From Muribaculaceae bacterium (lineage in GTDB: Bacteria; Bacteroidota; Bacteroidia; Bacteroidales; Muribaculaceae): 36,633 nucleotides of DNA. Below the pieces are notes generated by a model, which saw only the letters and a list, made by a program, of their open reading frames with translations, was not told the DNA's origin and made no database searches. Position 1 is the first letter of the stretch. Each line of letters begins with the position of its first letter. Location of the stretch: NCBI GenBank assembly GCA_028689665.1, contig JAQVCR010000020.1, positions 1-36,633 of the forward strand. The letters run 5' to 3'. A program made the translations under genes and the position numbers. Positions 8,568-16,107 of the stretch are shown piece by piece.

Positions 8568-10337
8568 TTATTGTTCTTTGCCGTCGTTGCGAGGTATTGT
8601 CGTTTCGTTTCCGTCGCGAGTAGCAACGTAATGAGGCGACATAATTTCGACACCTGCTTTATTGAAACAGTCTTGAATGTTTTGATGCAAATCGGAGTAT
8701 ATTTTAGCCATTTGCTGAGCATCTTTGATGAACGCATTGACTTGATACACCGGATACCAGTCGCTTAATGAAGTTTCGAGGACAAAAGGCTCTGGCTCGG
8801 CAGATATTCCCGGCGTCATCAGTGCGGCGTCAATGAGAAGTTGGTGTACTTTGCGCCATGGAGCATCGTATCCAATTGTAACTTCGGAGTGAATAATAAG
8901 TCCATATTCGCGAGCCGAAGTGGAATAATTCACTGTGTGCGACGACATAATAAACGAATTAGGCACTGTAACAATTTCGTTTTTGGGAGTTTTTATGCGA
9001 GTAACGAAAGGAGTCTTTTCGATAATATCGCCTGTGGTTTCGTTTAGTTTTATTCTGTCGCCGATTTTGAAAGGACGCATATATGTAATCACCATACCGG
9101 CAATTATGTTTCCAATTACAGTGCTTGACCCTAGCGACACAATTAAGCCCACAAATACCGAAATACCCTGAAATATTCCGGAATCGGAGCCGGGCAGGTA
9201 AGGGTAAATCATGGCAATCATAAAGGCATAAAGCAAGAAGCGGACAATATTAAATGTAGGCATCGCCCAGTCGGGGTAGAAACCCGAAAGAGAAAGACGC
9301 TTATTTTCTATCTCGCCGGCAAGATAATGGAAAAGTTTCACGACATATTTAACAGCGAGCCATATAACGATAATCGTGAACAGGTTAGGGATATATTTTA
9401 TAATCCCCATAATAATATTTTTTACCGGAGTCCAGATGTAAAGGAATATTGAAGTGGCAAGTTTCTCGGTCTGAGGGAAAATTGCAAAAACGAGAGGAAT
9501 AGCCAGTAGCAACAAAACGAGCATAATCAGAAGTCTCAAAATCTTAGCACCAAAGATTAAAAGATACACTTGCCTATCGGTATTAAGCAACTCATAATTT
9601 TGCACTTTAATCGGTCGCAACTTAGTGTCTTTCAGTGATTTTATATATCGTCTTAATTTCACAAACAGCCAATTCAGCCCTTTAAATAAAGCAATAAGAG
9701 CTACAATAACAAGGATTAAATAGAACGCACGTTTTACGATTTGCCAAAGGCTGTGTTCTTTCTGCATAACTGTGAGCTTGTCTCTCACAATATTTTGGAT
9801 ATTTGTAGCAAGCGAGTCGCGAGTAGTACCGCTCCACATAGCGTCTTGGTCGGTGAGAGTGAAAAGCACTTTGTTACGATACATAATATCCGTAACAAGC
9901 TCGCTAGGGTATACGATTACCGAATCGGGGTTAAGCGAGAGTCGTTTGCCTAGATTTTCAATAGCTGTCGCCGTTATCTCGGCACGTTGTACTGTTGAGT
10001 ATCCTCCACGCTTAGTAAATAGATAGAAAAGCGTGTCGCCTTCGACTACCACAGGAATCCCTTTAGTCTGTTTGCGAAGTGAGTCGATACGAATACGTTG
10101 CTTTGCCGATTTAATAGAGTCGGCGGCTAGTAGATTAAGACGCATATTTTCCATTTCCATACGGAGATTAGCTTGCGCCAAATTAGTCTCTTCAAGCTCT
10201 TTTTTCAGAAGAGAAATAGTAATGGAATCGGTAATCGCAGAAGAGTCGTTTACCTCGTCGGTCTTTTTAGCCCATGCAATAGTCGGAGAGACAAGAGCAA
10301 TGATAAGAAGTATAATAATATGTTTAGTGAAATTCAT
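8568..10337 (-). CDS. MscS-family mechanosensitive channel
   Basis: A 589-residue inner-membrane protein with a signal peptide (cut after about IAWA), a periplasmic region with a short coiled coil (about 40-90), several membrane segments between about 205 and 400, and a MscS channel domain. The pore-lining helix contains GLIVSLGSSTVIGNIIAGMVITYMRP split over a turn, followed by the beta domain FKIGDRIKL and VPNSFIMSS. It relieves osmotic stress by opening under membrane tension. It has its own -7 box TATTTTTG upstream and is the likely first gene of the run into glsA and glsB. The large periplasmic N-terminal part separates it from E. coli MscS (about 286 residues). Confidence 0.92.
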   Translation of the reverse strand: MNFTKHIIILLIIALVSPTIAWAKKTDEVNDSSAITDSITISLLKKELEETNLAQANLRMEMENMRLNLLAADSIKSAKQRIRIDSLRKQTKGIPVVVEGDTLFYLFTKRGGYSTVQRAEITATAIENLGKRLSLNPDSVIVYPSELVTDIMYRNKVLFTLTDQDAMWSGTTRDSLATNIQNIVRDKLTVMQKEHSLWQIVKRAFYLILVIVALIALFKGLNWLFVKLRRYIKSLKDTKLRPIKVQNYELLNTDRQVYLLIFGAKILRLLIMLVLLLLAIPLVFAIFPQTEKLATSIFLYIWTPVKNIIMGIIKYIPNLFTIIVIWLAVKYVVKLFHYLAGEIENKRLSLSGFYPDWAMPTFNIVRFLLYAFMIAMIYPYLPGSDSGIFQGISVFVGLIVSLGSSTVIGNIIAGMVITYMRPFKIGDRIKLNETTGDIIEKTPFVTRIKTPKNEIVTVPNSFIMSSHTVNYSTSAREYGLIIHSEVTIGYDAPWRKVHQLLIDAALMTPGISAEPEPFVLETSLSDWYPVYQVNAFIKDAQQMAKIYSDLHQNIQDCFNKAGVEIMSPHYVATRDGNETTIPRNDGKEQ

Positions 10338-10364
10338 GATAAATAATTAAAAAATAGATTATTA

Positions 10365-10397
10365 CAAAAATAGAAATTAAAAAGGAAACAACGCAAT
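10365..10397 (-). promoter_or_regulatory. Promoter for the mscS-glsA-glsB run
   Basis: On the minus strand, ATTG (10397-10394), a 21-nt spacer and TATTTTTG (10372-10365) fit the Bacteroidota consensus with one mismatch in the -33 box. It lies 27 nt upstream of the MscS start codon. Confidence 0.6.
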
Positions 10398-10424
10398 AAT
10401 AATCATGAAAAAAGCAAGAAGGTA

Positions 10425-10537
10425 AGTCAAAACACATACCATTTTTTAATATTTTGGTATTAGGTTTTTTGCACGCAGATTTCGCAGATTTTTATGGAGT
10501 CAAAACACATACCATTTTTATATATTTTGGTATTAGG
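10425..10537. repeat. Imperfect 40-bp direct repeat, two copies
   Basis: Copies at 10425-10464 and 10498-10537 (offset 73) begin AGTCAAAACACATACCATTT and end TTTTGGTATTAGG, differing only in the A/T-rich middle. Each contains inverted arms ATACCA / TGGTAT that can form a hairpin, and copy 1 is followed by a T-run. The 33 bases between them carry GCAGATTTCGCAGATTT. They could be small mobile-element debris or transcription stops; nothing encoded identifies them. Confidence 0.8.
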
Positions 10538-10564
10538 ATCTATCTACGCTTTTTGGGCGAGGTG

Positions 10565-10624
10565 GCACCCACTTCGGGGTGCAAATCACGGGTCTGGACT
10601 GTCCGTGCGCTTAAAAGCACACGG
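10565..10624. other. Two strong hairpins in a GC-richer island
   Basis: GCACCC (10565-10570) pairs with GGGTGC (10577-10582) across loop ACTTCG. Twenty bases later CCGTG-C-GCTT (10603-10612) pairs with AAGC-A-CACGG (10615-10624) with a single mismatch. The surrounding stretch is GC-richer than the flanks and has no sound reading frame. It could be a structured RNA, a mobile-element end or remnant coding DNA. Confidence 0.45.
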
Positions 10625-10799
10625 TAATGAATGGTGTTTCCACGCTGTGGCAATGTATAGGATATGACTATTTAGTTTATGGAGCTAAAATTCAGGTTTA
10701 AGAAATTCAGAGGGTTAACTGCTTAGGAAAATATGCGTTTAATTTACTGATTTTCACGGATTTTTTTGAAGATCTTGCTTTTGCGAATCTGCTTTAGGC

Positions 10800-10829
10800 A
10801 TTTTAGCTATATTAATTTTAGCTATATTA
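10800..10829. repeat. 15-bp perfect tandem duplication
   Basis: ATTTTAGCTATATTA occurs twice head to tail at 10800-10814 and 10815-10829, just upstream of the promoter for the Rhs fragment. Confidence 0.9.
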
Positions 10830-10842
10830 AATTGTAAATGGT

Positions 10843-10873
10843 TTTGTTTATGTTGTGGAATTTTGTATTTTTA
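10843..10873 (+). promoter_or_regulatory. Possible promoter upstream of the Rhs fragment
   Basis: TTTG at 10843-10846, 19-nt spacer, TATTTTTA at 10866-10873 (consensus TAnnTTTG, last base off). The ATG at 10902 follows by 28 nt. If real, the orphan Rhs tip would be transcribed on its own. Confidence 0.4.
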
Positions 10874-10901
10874 TGGTTTATAACTTTAATGTGTCGGTAT
10901 C

Positions 10902-11386
10902 ATGGAGGTTCATTCTTTTAATTTGGAGGCGGTTAGCGGGGTGCCTGTTAATTTGGTGGGAGGCTCGCTTGCTGATAATCGGCTTCATTCGGGGAAGGAG
11001 TGGCAGAATTTTGGAGGGATTTCGTGGTATGATAATTTGGCTCGTATGATGAGCCCTGTATTTGGTAGGTTCACAACGCCAGACCCACTGGCAGAGAAGT
11101 ATTATTCGATGTCGCCTTACGCTTACTGTGCAGGGAATCCTTTAATGCTGGTTGATCCGAGCGGAATGGATGTTTGGGAAATAAATTATCAAGGAGAGAT
11201 TGTCAAACGGATAACAGATAAAACACAAGATGCTTTATATATGGTAGCAAAAAATTCAGATGGAGAATATGAACGAACATATATATATTAGATGATGAAG
11301 GAAATAAACAATATAATTCTATTGAATTTGATTATGGTACAGATGAAGATTCAAATAGCAAGTGTGAATTTAATATAAAAGTTTGA
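10902..11386 (+). pseudogene. Orphan Rhs-repeat core C-terminus with slipped variable tip
   Basis: The first 129 codons (to TAG at 11289-11291) hold the C-terminal boundary of an Rhs/YD-repeat core: RLHSGKEWQN, ARMMSPVFGRF, PDPLAEKYYS, SPYAYCAGNP and DPSGMDVW at about residues 27-91. The thousands of bases of YD repeats that normally precede this are absent, so it is an orphan fragment. After the stop, another frame stays open for 32 sense codons (from LDDEGNKQY to NIKV, stop TGA 11384-11386) and reads as natural continuation. The shift lies in (AT)5 at 11279-11288; losing one AT unit would join the parts as ERTYILDDEG. No toxin family is recognised in the tip, and no immunity gene follows. 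Whether this is decay or reversible slippage is open. Confidence 0.8.
11279..11288 (+). repeat. (AT)5 dinucleotide run at the Rhs frame break
   Basis: Five AT units lie directly at the point where the Rhs-tip frame is lost. Removing one unit restores a frame open to 11386. Short dinucleotide runs are prone to replication slippage. Confidence 0.85.
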
Positions 11387-11488
11387 AGACTTAAATTAGA
11401 GGAGCATCGAAATTTTATTTTTGTTCGAGATTTTGGTTTGGTTTATACCGGATATTTCTGATATTCAAGTTGCTACTATCTTGAACTT

Positions 11489-11526
11489 AAAAGCACCTAT
11501 CATCGTATTTTGTGATAGGTGCTTTT
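11489..11526. terminator. Bidirectional terminator between Rhs fragment and rnr
   Basis: Perfect 14-base arms AAAAGCACCTATCA (11489-11502) and TGATAGGTGCTTTT (11513-11526) around a 10-nt loop, ending in T-runs on both strands. It separates the plus-strand Rhs fragment from the convergent rnr, whose stop is at 11539. Confidence 0.9.
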
Positions 11527-11538
11527 TCGATATTTTAA

Positions 11539-13839
11539 TTATCTTCGTTTCTGAGATTTGCCTTTTTTGTTTTTATCTTTCTTTTTTGGCCTAATTGAGG
11601 CATTTTCATATTTGGAGCGTTCACTGTCGAGTCGTTTGCTTCTTTGTCGGTTAGAGTTTGTTATCGGGCTGCCTCCTTTAAGTTTCGGATTAGCAGGGTG
11701 TTCATCATCTACAAGAGCAAAGTCGAGTTGCTTTTTGAGCAAGTCGGCACGAGCGATTTGAATTGTAATATTATCACCTAGGCGATAACGTCCTTTTTTG
11801 CGTCGTCCTATGAGACAATAATTTTTCTCATCAAATTCGTAATAGTCGTCGGCAAGGTCGCGAATAGGAACAAGTCCTTCGCACTTATTTTCATTGAGTT
11901 CGACATACAGCCCCCATTCAGTAACACCTGAAATCACCCCGTCATATACCTGCCCAAGCCTTTCGCCAAGATATTCTACTTGCTTGTATTTAATAGAGGC
12001 ACGCTCGGCACTGGCGGCGAGTTGTTCCATTTCGCTGGAATGCTTGCATTCTTCTTCTAGTTTCTCAACGTTCACGCTGCGTCCGCCATTAATATATTTG
12101 TCGAGAAGACGATGTACCATCATATCGGGATAGCGACGAATGGGCGAGGTGAAGTGAGTGTAATAGTCGAATGCCAGCCCATAGTGTCCAATGTTTTGAG
12201 TAGTGTAGACAGCCTTAGCCATTGAGCGTATAGCTAGGGTAGAAAGTAAATTATCTTCGCCATGTCCCTTAATGTCGACGAGAAGACTATTGATGGATTT
12301 ATTCACGTCGGCAGACTTGCCGGTAGTTTTTACCTTATGACCAAATTGACGAGCAATCTCGGCAAAGTTGTTCATTTTTTCGGGGTCGGGCATATCGTGA
12401 ACACGATATACGAATGCTTTCGGCTTCTTTCCGCGTCCCACACGTCCTACAAATTCGGCAACAGTGCGATTGGCGAGGAGCATAAACTCTTCTACAAGTT
12501 TATTAGCATCTTTCGATTCTTTGAAGAATACACTGACAGGTCGCCCGGTCTCGTCGATGTCGAATCTCACTTCGCAACGGTCGAACTCAATCGAGCCTTC
12601 GTCGTATCTACGTTTGCGAAGCACTTTTGCCAGATGGTCGAGAGCAAGAATTTCGGTGGCATAGTCGCCTTTTCCTGTTTCAATAATATCTTGAGCCTCC
12701 TCGTAGGTGAAGCGACGATTACTCATGGTTACCGTACGACAAATGTCTGATTTTATCACTTTAGCATCGTCGTTCATCTCAAAGACGCATGAGAATGTAA
12801 GTTTTTCTTCGTCGGGGCGTAGCGAGCATATTCCATTACTTAGGTGTTCGGGCAGCATAGGCACAACGCGATCGACCAGATAGACTGAAGTAGCGCGCGA
12901 TTCGGCTTCTTTTTCGATTATTGAATCGGTGGTAACATAGTGTGTAACATCGGCAATGTGAACACCTACTTGCCAGTTGCCATTATCTAATTTTTCAATC
13001 GAAATGGCGTCGTCGAAATCTTTAGCATCTCGAGGGTCGATGGTGAACGTGAGCGAGTTGCGCATATCGCGACGTGCGGCAATTACTTCGGGCGTGATGC
13101 CGGCGTCAATTTTCTCGGCAGCCGTAACTACAGCTTCGGGATATTTATAAGGCAGTCCGAACTCGGCAAGGATTGCATGAATTTCGGCGTTGTTGTCGCC
13201 GGTTTCGCCTAAAATGTCGATAACTTCGCCTACAGGGCTGTTTGCATCGTCGGGCCATTCAATTATTTTTACGATAGCTTTGTCGCCCGTCTTACCCCCT
13301 TTTTGTTTATTTTTAGGAATGAAAATATCGGTAGCGAGAAATTTGCTATCGGTAACAAGATGAGCAAAATATTTCTCAACATGCAGAGTTCCGATAAACA
13401 CTTGGTCGTGTTTTTCGATAATTTCGATCACTTCGGCTTCTGGTTCACAGCCTTTACGCTTTGCGCTAATGTGAACTTTCACACGGTCGCCGTTAAGAGC
13501 ATGCAGAGAATTTCGCTCGGCAACAAATATAGCTTCATCGCCTTCATCGATAAGCACGCTGTTTTTGCCGTTGCTGCGACGAATGAATTTGCCTTCAGAT
13601 AGCGAGCCACGTTGTTTTGCTTTAAATTTTCCGGGAGTAACCTCGTTAAGAAAGCCATCGAGAGCCAGCTCTTCGAGAATTTCAACAACATCGGCACGTT
13701 TTTTTGGCGTATTTGCATTTATCGCAGCCGAAACTTGTTTATAATTGTATGGAACATTTTCTTCGTTATTAAAGAAATCAATAATAACGCCTTGAAGCGT
13801 TTCTTTTATCTCTTTTGGACTTGCAGATTTCTTTGCCAT
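11539..13839 (-). CDS. rnr: Ribonuclease R
   Basis: RNase R is a processive 3'-5' exoribonuclease that degrades structured RNA, mRNA and rRNA fragments. The 766 residues run in the usual order: an N-terminal winged-helix-like region (about 1-75), two cold-shock OB folds (about 80-230), the RNB catalytic domain with FTIDPRDAKDFDDAIS at 265-280 whose Asp residues bind magnesium, a C-terminal S1 domain (about 640-715; GQVYDGVISGVTEWGLYVEL) and a strongly basic tail ending KKGKSQKRR. Length is normal. It is monocistronic, ending at a strong terminator and divergent from the lipoprotein at 14023. TATCTTTA at 13884-13877 may be its -7 box. Confidence 0.97.
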   Translation of the reverse strand: MAKKSASPKEIKETLQGVIIDFFNNEENVPYNYKQVSAAINANTPKKRADVVEILEELALDGFLNEVTPGKFKAKQRGSLSEGKFIRRSNGKNSVLIDEGDEAIFVAERNSLHALNGDRVKVHISAKRKGCEPEAEVIEIIEKHDQVFIGTLHVEKYFAHLVTDSKFLATDIFIPKNKQKGGKTGDKAIVKIIEWPDDANSPVGEVIDILGETGDNNAEIHAILAEFGLPYKYPEAVVTAAEKIDAGITPEVIAARRDMRNSLTFTIDPRDAKDFDDAISIEKLDNGNWQVGVHIADVTHYVTTDSIIEKEAESRATSVYLVDRVVPMLPEHLSNGICSLRPDEEKLTFSCVFEMNDDAKVIKSDICRTVTMSNRRFTYEEAQDIIETGKGDYATEILALDHLAKVLRKRRYDEGSIEFDRCEVRFDIDETGRPVSVFFKESKDANKLVEEFMLLANRTVAEFVGRVGRGKKPKAFVYRVHDMPDPEKMNNFAEIARQFGHKVKTTGKSADVNKSINSLLVDIKGHGEDNLLSTLAIRSMAKAVYTTQNIGHYGLAFDYYTHFTSPIRRYPDMMVHRLLDKYINGGRSVNVEKLEEECKHSSEMEQLAASAERASIKYKQVEYLGERLGQVYDGVISGVTEWGLYVELNENKCEGLVPIRDLADDYYEFDEKNYCLIGRRKKGRYRLGDNITIQIARADLLKKQLDFALVDDEHPANPKLKGGSPITNSNRQRSKRLDSERSKYENASIRPKKKDKNKKGKSQKRR

Positions 13840-13989
13840 ATTATATTTATTTAGAATTTATCCGTTTATCAGTATGTAAAGATATAAAGTTAAAACTAAA
13901 AACACATCGAAACCGACACTTTTTCGTAAAAATTATTTGGAATGTAATACATTTTGTAATTAGTTGTGGTGCTTATCAATGAAATACAC

Positions 13990-13997
13990 TATTTTTG
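13990..13997 (+). promoter_or_regulatory. -7 box upstream of the lipoprotein gene
   Basis: TATTTTTG matches TAnnTTTG and is followed by TAAG, as at 14570 and 30715. No clear TTTG sits 19-21 nt upstream; TTG at 13964-13966 is 23 nt away. The ATG follows at 14023. Confidence 0.5.
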
Positions 13998-14022
13998 TAA
14001 GAACAAATAATACTATTGACTA

Positions 14023-14526
14023 ATGAGATATTTATTTTTTATTTTACTAATAATGACAATGACAAGTTGTGGCTCTAGCTCCAAATTAGCGTCGCAGGCT
14101 CCGGTAGCGATGCCCCCGTCGGAAAATAATGTAAAAGATATGCGCCCTAAAGCCATAATTTACAAGACAATAAGCGACTTTTCCGATAAAGTGCCACTCA
14201 CAATGAATGCCACACGCACCGAGATTGTTTCTTATCCGGCTCCGCAAGATGTGGTGGGTGGCGAGCCGACAATTCTCAAAGATGGCTATCTGCTCGATAA
14301 TCGTGGAATAGGGCTGAACACTGTGTTTACCGACTACACATATACGGAATATGCTAAAATGAAATCGGCACCATCGCTTGAGGAACTTAAAAAGCATATC
14401 ATTGAGCAATATCCGCTTATCGAACTTTATGCAACATCTACTGCGCGCGAGAGTGGCAAAGGTTTGGAATATTATAATAAGATAATCGACTCAGGATTTG
14501 TGGGGTGCATAAATTTGTTGCAATAG
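14023..14526 (+). CDS. Lipoprotein of unknown function
   Basis: A 167-residue protein with a lipoprotein signal: hydrophobic MRYLFFILLI then MTSC with Cys16 as the lipidation site, followed by a Ser/Pro-rich linker. The mature domain (about 45-167) has KAIIYKTISDFSDKVP, TEIVSYPAPQDV, a DGYLLDNRGIG block, FTDYTYTEY, and a helix with the LEELKKHIIEQYP pattern. It looks like a conserved, single-domain Bacteroidales lipoprotein, but I do not recognise a named family. It has its own -7 box and an 85-nt gap to the next gene, so it is probably a separate unit. Confidence 0.7.
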   Translation: MRYLFFILLIMTMTSCGSSSKLASQAPVAMPPSENNVKDMRPKAIIYKTISDFSDKVPLTMNATRTEIVSYPAPQDVVGGEPTILKDGYLLDNRGIGLNTVFTDYTYTEYAKMKSAPSLEELKKHIIEQYPLIELYATSTARESGKGLEYYNKIIDSGFVGCINLLQ

Positions 14527-14569
14527 TTTAAATTTAGCTATTTGATTATGCTTTATTGCGTGGATTGGC

Positions 14570-14577
14570 TACTTTTG
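14570..14577 (+). promoter_or_regulatory. -7 box for the DUF1573-meaB run
   Basis: TACTTTTG fits TAnnTTTG and is followed by TAAG. The -33 box is poor; TTATG at 14546-14550 gives a 19-nt spacer. The start codon is 34 nt downstream. Confidence 0.5.
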
Positions 14578-14611
14578 TAAGTAACATATATTGATATAAA
14601 TTAAAACAGAA

Positions 14612-15007
14612 ATGAAACGTATATTATTTATTGCTTTTGCAATTTTTTGCTTTGCCTTTCAGGCAATTGCTGACGATTATGCTCAAGCTACTTATCCAAT
14701 TAAAGAACACGACTTTGGTTATATAAAAGAAGATGGCGGGCTGGTGAGTTGTGAATTTGAATTTGTAAACACAGGCAATAAGCCATTAATAGTAATTGAA
14801 GCTGTTGCCTCGTGTGGTTGCACACGCCCCGAATATCCCAAACGTCCTATTGAACCGGGAAAGAAAGGTAAAATAAAGGTAACATATAATCCAAACGGAC
14901 GTCCCGGAGCATTTAAAAAAGACATAAAAGTACGCACTAATGGCAAGGAAAAACGTACTACACTCTATATTATAGGTAGCGCAACACCTAAAAAAAGCAG
15001 CAAATAA
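14612..15007 (+). CDS. DUF1573 protein, short single-domain form
   Basis: A secreted 131-residue protein with a signal peptide ending about AIADD. It contains one DUF1573 beta-sandwich: the HDFGYIKEDGG start, the FVNTGNKPL strand, the ASCGCTRPEYPKRPI block with two Cys, and YNPNGRPGAFKKDIKV. The family is widespread in Bacteroidota envelopes and resembles Ig-like or MSP-like folds; its function is unproven. The stop TAA (15005-15007) shares one base with the ATG of the next gene (TAATG), so the pair is translationally coupled. Confidence 0.85.
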   Translation: MKRILFIAFAIFCFAFQAIADDYAQATYPIKEHDFGYIKEDGGLVSCEFEFVNTGNKPLIVIEAVASCGCTRPEYPKRPIEPGKKGKIKVTYNPNGRPGAFKKDIKVRTNGKEKRTTLYIIGSATPKKSSK

Positions 15008-16095
15008 TGAACAAAAATTCATTTACAATATTGCTCATAGCACTTCTACTATTTCCCGTTGGTGCTTTGTCGCAGATAAAATGGCTGTCGACATCGTATG
15101 ATTATGGCACATTTGATGAGGAGAATGGCAATGTGTCGTGCAAAATTGGATTTGTGAATGAAGGCAGTGCCGGAGTGTCGATTGAGCAGGTGCGCCCCAC
15201 ATGTGGTTGCACGGCTAGCGACTATAACAAGCGACCCATTGCCTCCGGCGATACTACATGGATAGGAATTACGTATAATCCGAAAGGCCGACCGGGGAAA
15301 TTTGAGAAAGATGTAGTGGTAATTACCAACAGCACCCCGCGTCGCACTGTGTTGAAAATAAGAGGTAATGTTATCGGCTTGGCAAGTACGGTGATGGCGC
15401 GTTATCCTGTGTCGGTTGGTAATATTAAACTAAATTCGGCTATTGTGCCTTACGGCGAACTTGAAAAAGGGATTACTCGCACAGCTTTTCTCGATGGATA
15501 TAATCAGAGCAAAGATACCATTGTGATGCACTATGAGAATGTTCCGGCACACATGGCAGTAGAGAATATCCCCAAAAAGATTGCCCCCGGAGAGCTGGTT
15601 ACAATTACAGTGTATTACAACACCGCAAAGAAAAATGATTGGGGAATGACTTCAGACACTTTTGATATAGTGTCGCAAAGTGTAGGCGACGAGAAAGAAT
15701 ATCGCAAGCAGATTGAGGCTATTGCAATTATTGTAGATAATTATATAAAAGCTAAAGAAACCGAGCTTGACGATGCCCCCAAAATCGCATTATCGACTAA
15801 AAAACTCGATTTTGGACGAATAGACAGAAATGCTGTTACTAAAAATAAGGCATATTTCTATATCGAAAATAAAGGCAAAGATGTGTTGATACTTCGCAAG
15901 ATTGATTCTTTCGACAAGGCTCTTATCATCGCTCCGCATAGTGGAATGGTGAAAAAAGGCAAGAAACTGAAAGTAGAAGTAACTCTTGACCTCTCGCAAA
16001 TAGAAGGCAAGATGCTCGACACCCAAATTATGATTACTAACAATTCTCCCTCGCAATTGCAAATGCCGTTACGAGTGGTGGGAGAAATTAAATGA
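15007..16095 (+). CDS. DUF1573 multi-domain protein
   Basis: A 362-residue secreted protein (signal MNKNSFTILLIALLLFPVGA). The first DUF1573 domain (about 25-115) repeats the block seen in the preceding gene, including PTCGCTASDYNKRPI and YNPKGRPGKFEKDV. A middle Ig-like region follows and a second degenerate DUF1573-like domain starts near 255 (KLDFGRIDRNAVT) without the CGC motif. The single-domain protein upstream looks like a duplicate of its first domain. It ends 12 nt before meaB. A structural or scaffold role in the periplasm is inference. Confidence 0.85.
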   Translation: MNKNSFTILLIALLLFPVGALSQIKWLSTSYDYGTFDEENGNVSCKIGFVNEGSAGVSIEQVRPTCGCTASDYNKRPIASGDTTWIGITYNPKGRPGKFEKDVVVITNSTPRRTVLKIRGNVIGLASTVMARYPVSVGNIKLNSAIVPYGELEKGITRTAFLDGYNQSKDTIVMHYENVPAHMAVENIPKKIAPGELVTITVYYNTAKKNDWGMTSDTFDIVSQSVGDEKEYRKQIEAIAIIVDNYIKAKETELDDAPKIALSTKKLDFGRIDRNAVTKNKAYFYIENKGKDVLILRKIDSFDKALIIAPHSGMVKKGKKLKVEVTLDLSQIEGKMLDTQIMITNNSPSQLQMPLRVVGEIK

Positions 16096-16107
16096 TATAT
16101 AAGCATT

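Larger units (their letters stand above)
10338..10901. other. 564-bp gene-free accessory patch
   Basis: No convincing reading frame. It holds the mscS promoter, two copies of an imperfect 40-bp direct repeat (10425-10537), a GC-richer island with two hairpins (10565-10624), short tracts of the type CGCAGATTT and TTTTCACGGATTTT (around 10472-10490 and 10751-10767) that resemble widespread intergenic repeats, a 15-bp tandem duplication (10800-10829) and a promoter before the Rhs fragment. Base composition is uneven, unlike the neighbouring genes. Confidence 0.7.

Noticed and set aside
10425-10537. CRISPR array
   Set aside because: Only two imperfect repeats, one spacer with simple-repeat sequence and no cas genes.
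10855-11049. 64-codon frame over the Rhs fragment
   Set aside because: Different frame from the recognisable Rhs motifs; Trp/Ile-rich shadow.
12262-12750. 162-codon frame antisense to rnr
   Set aside because: It mirrors the RNase R catalytic region; codon bias explains the open frame.
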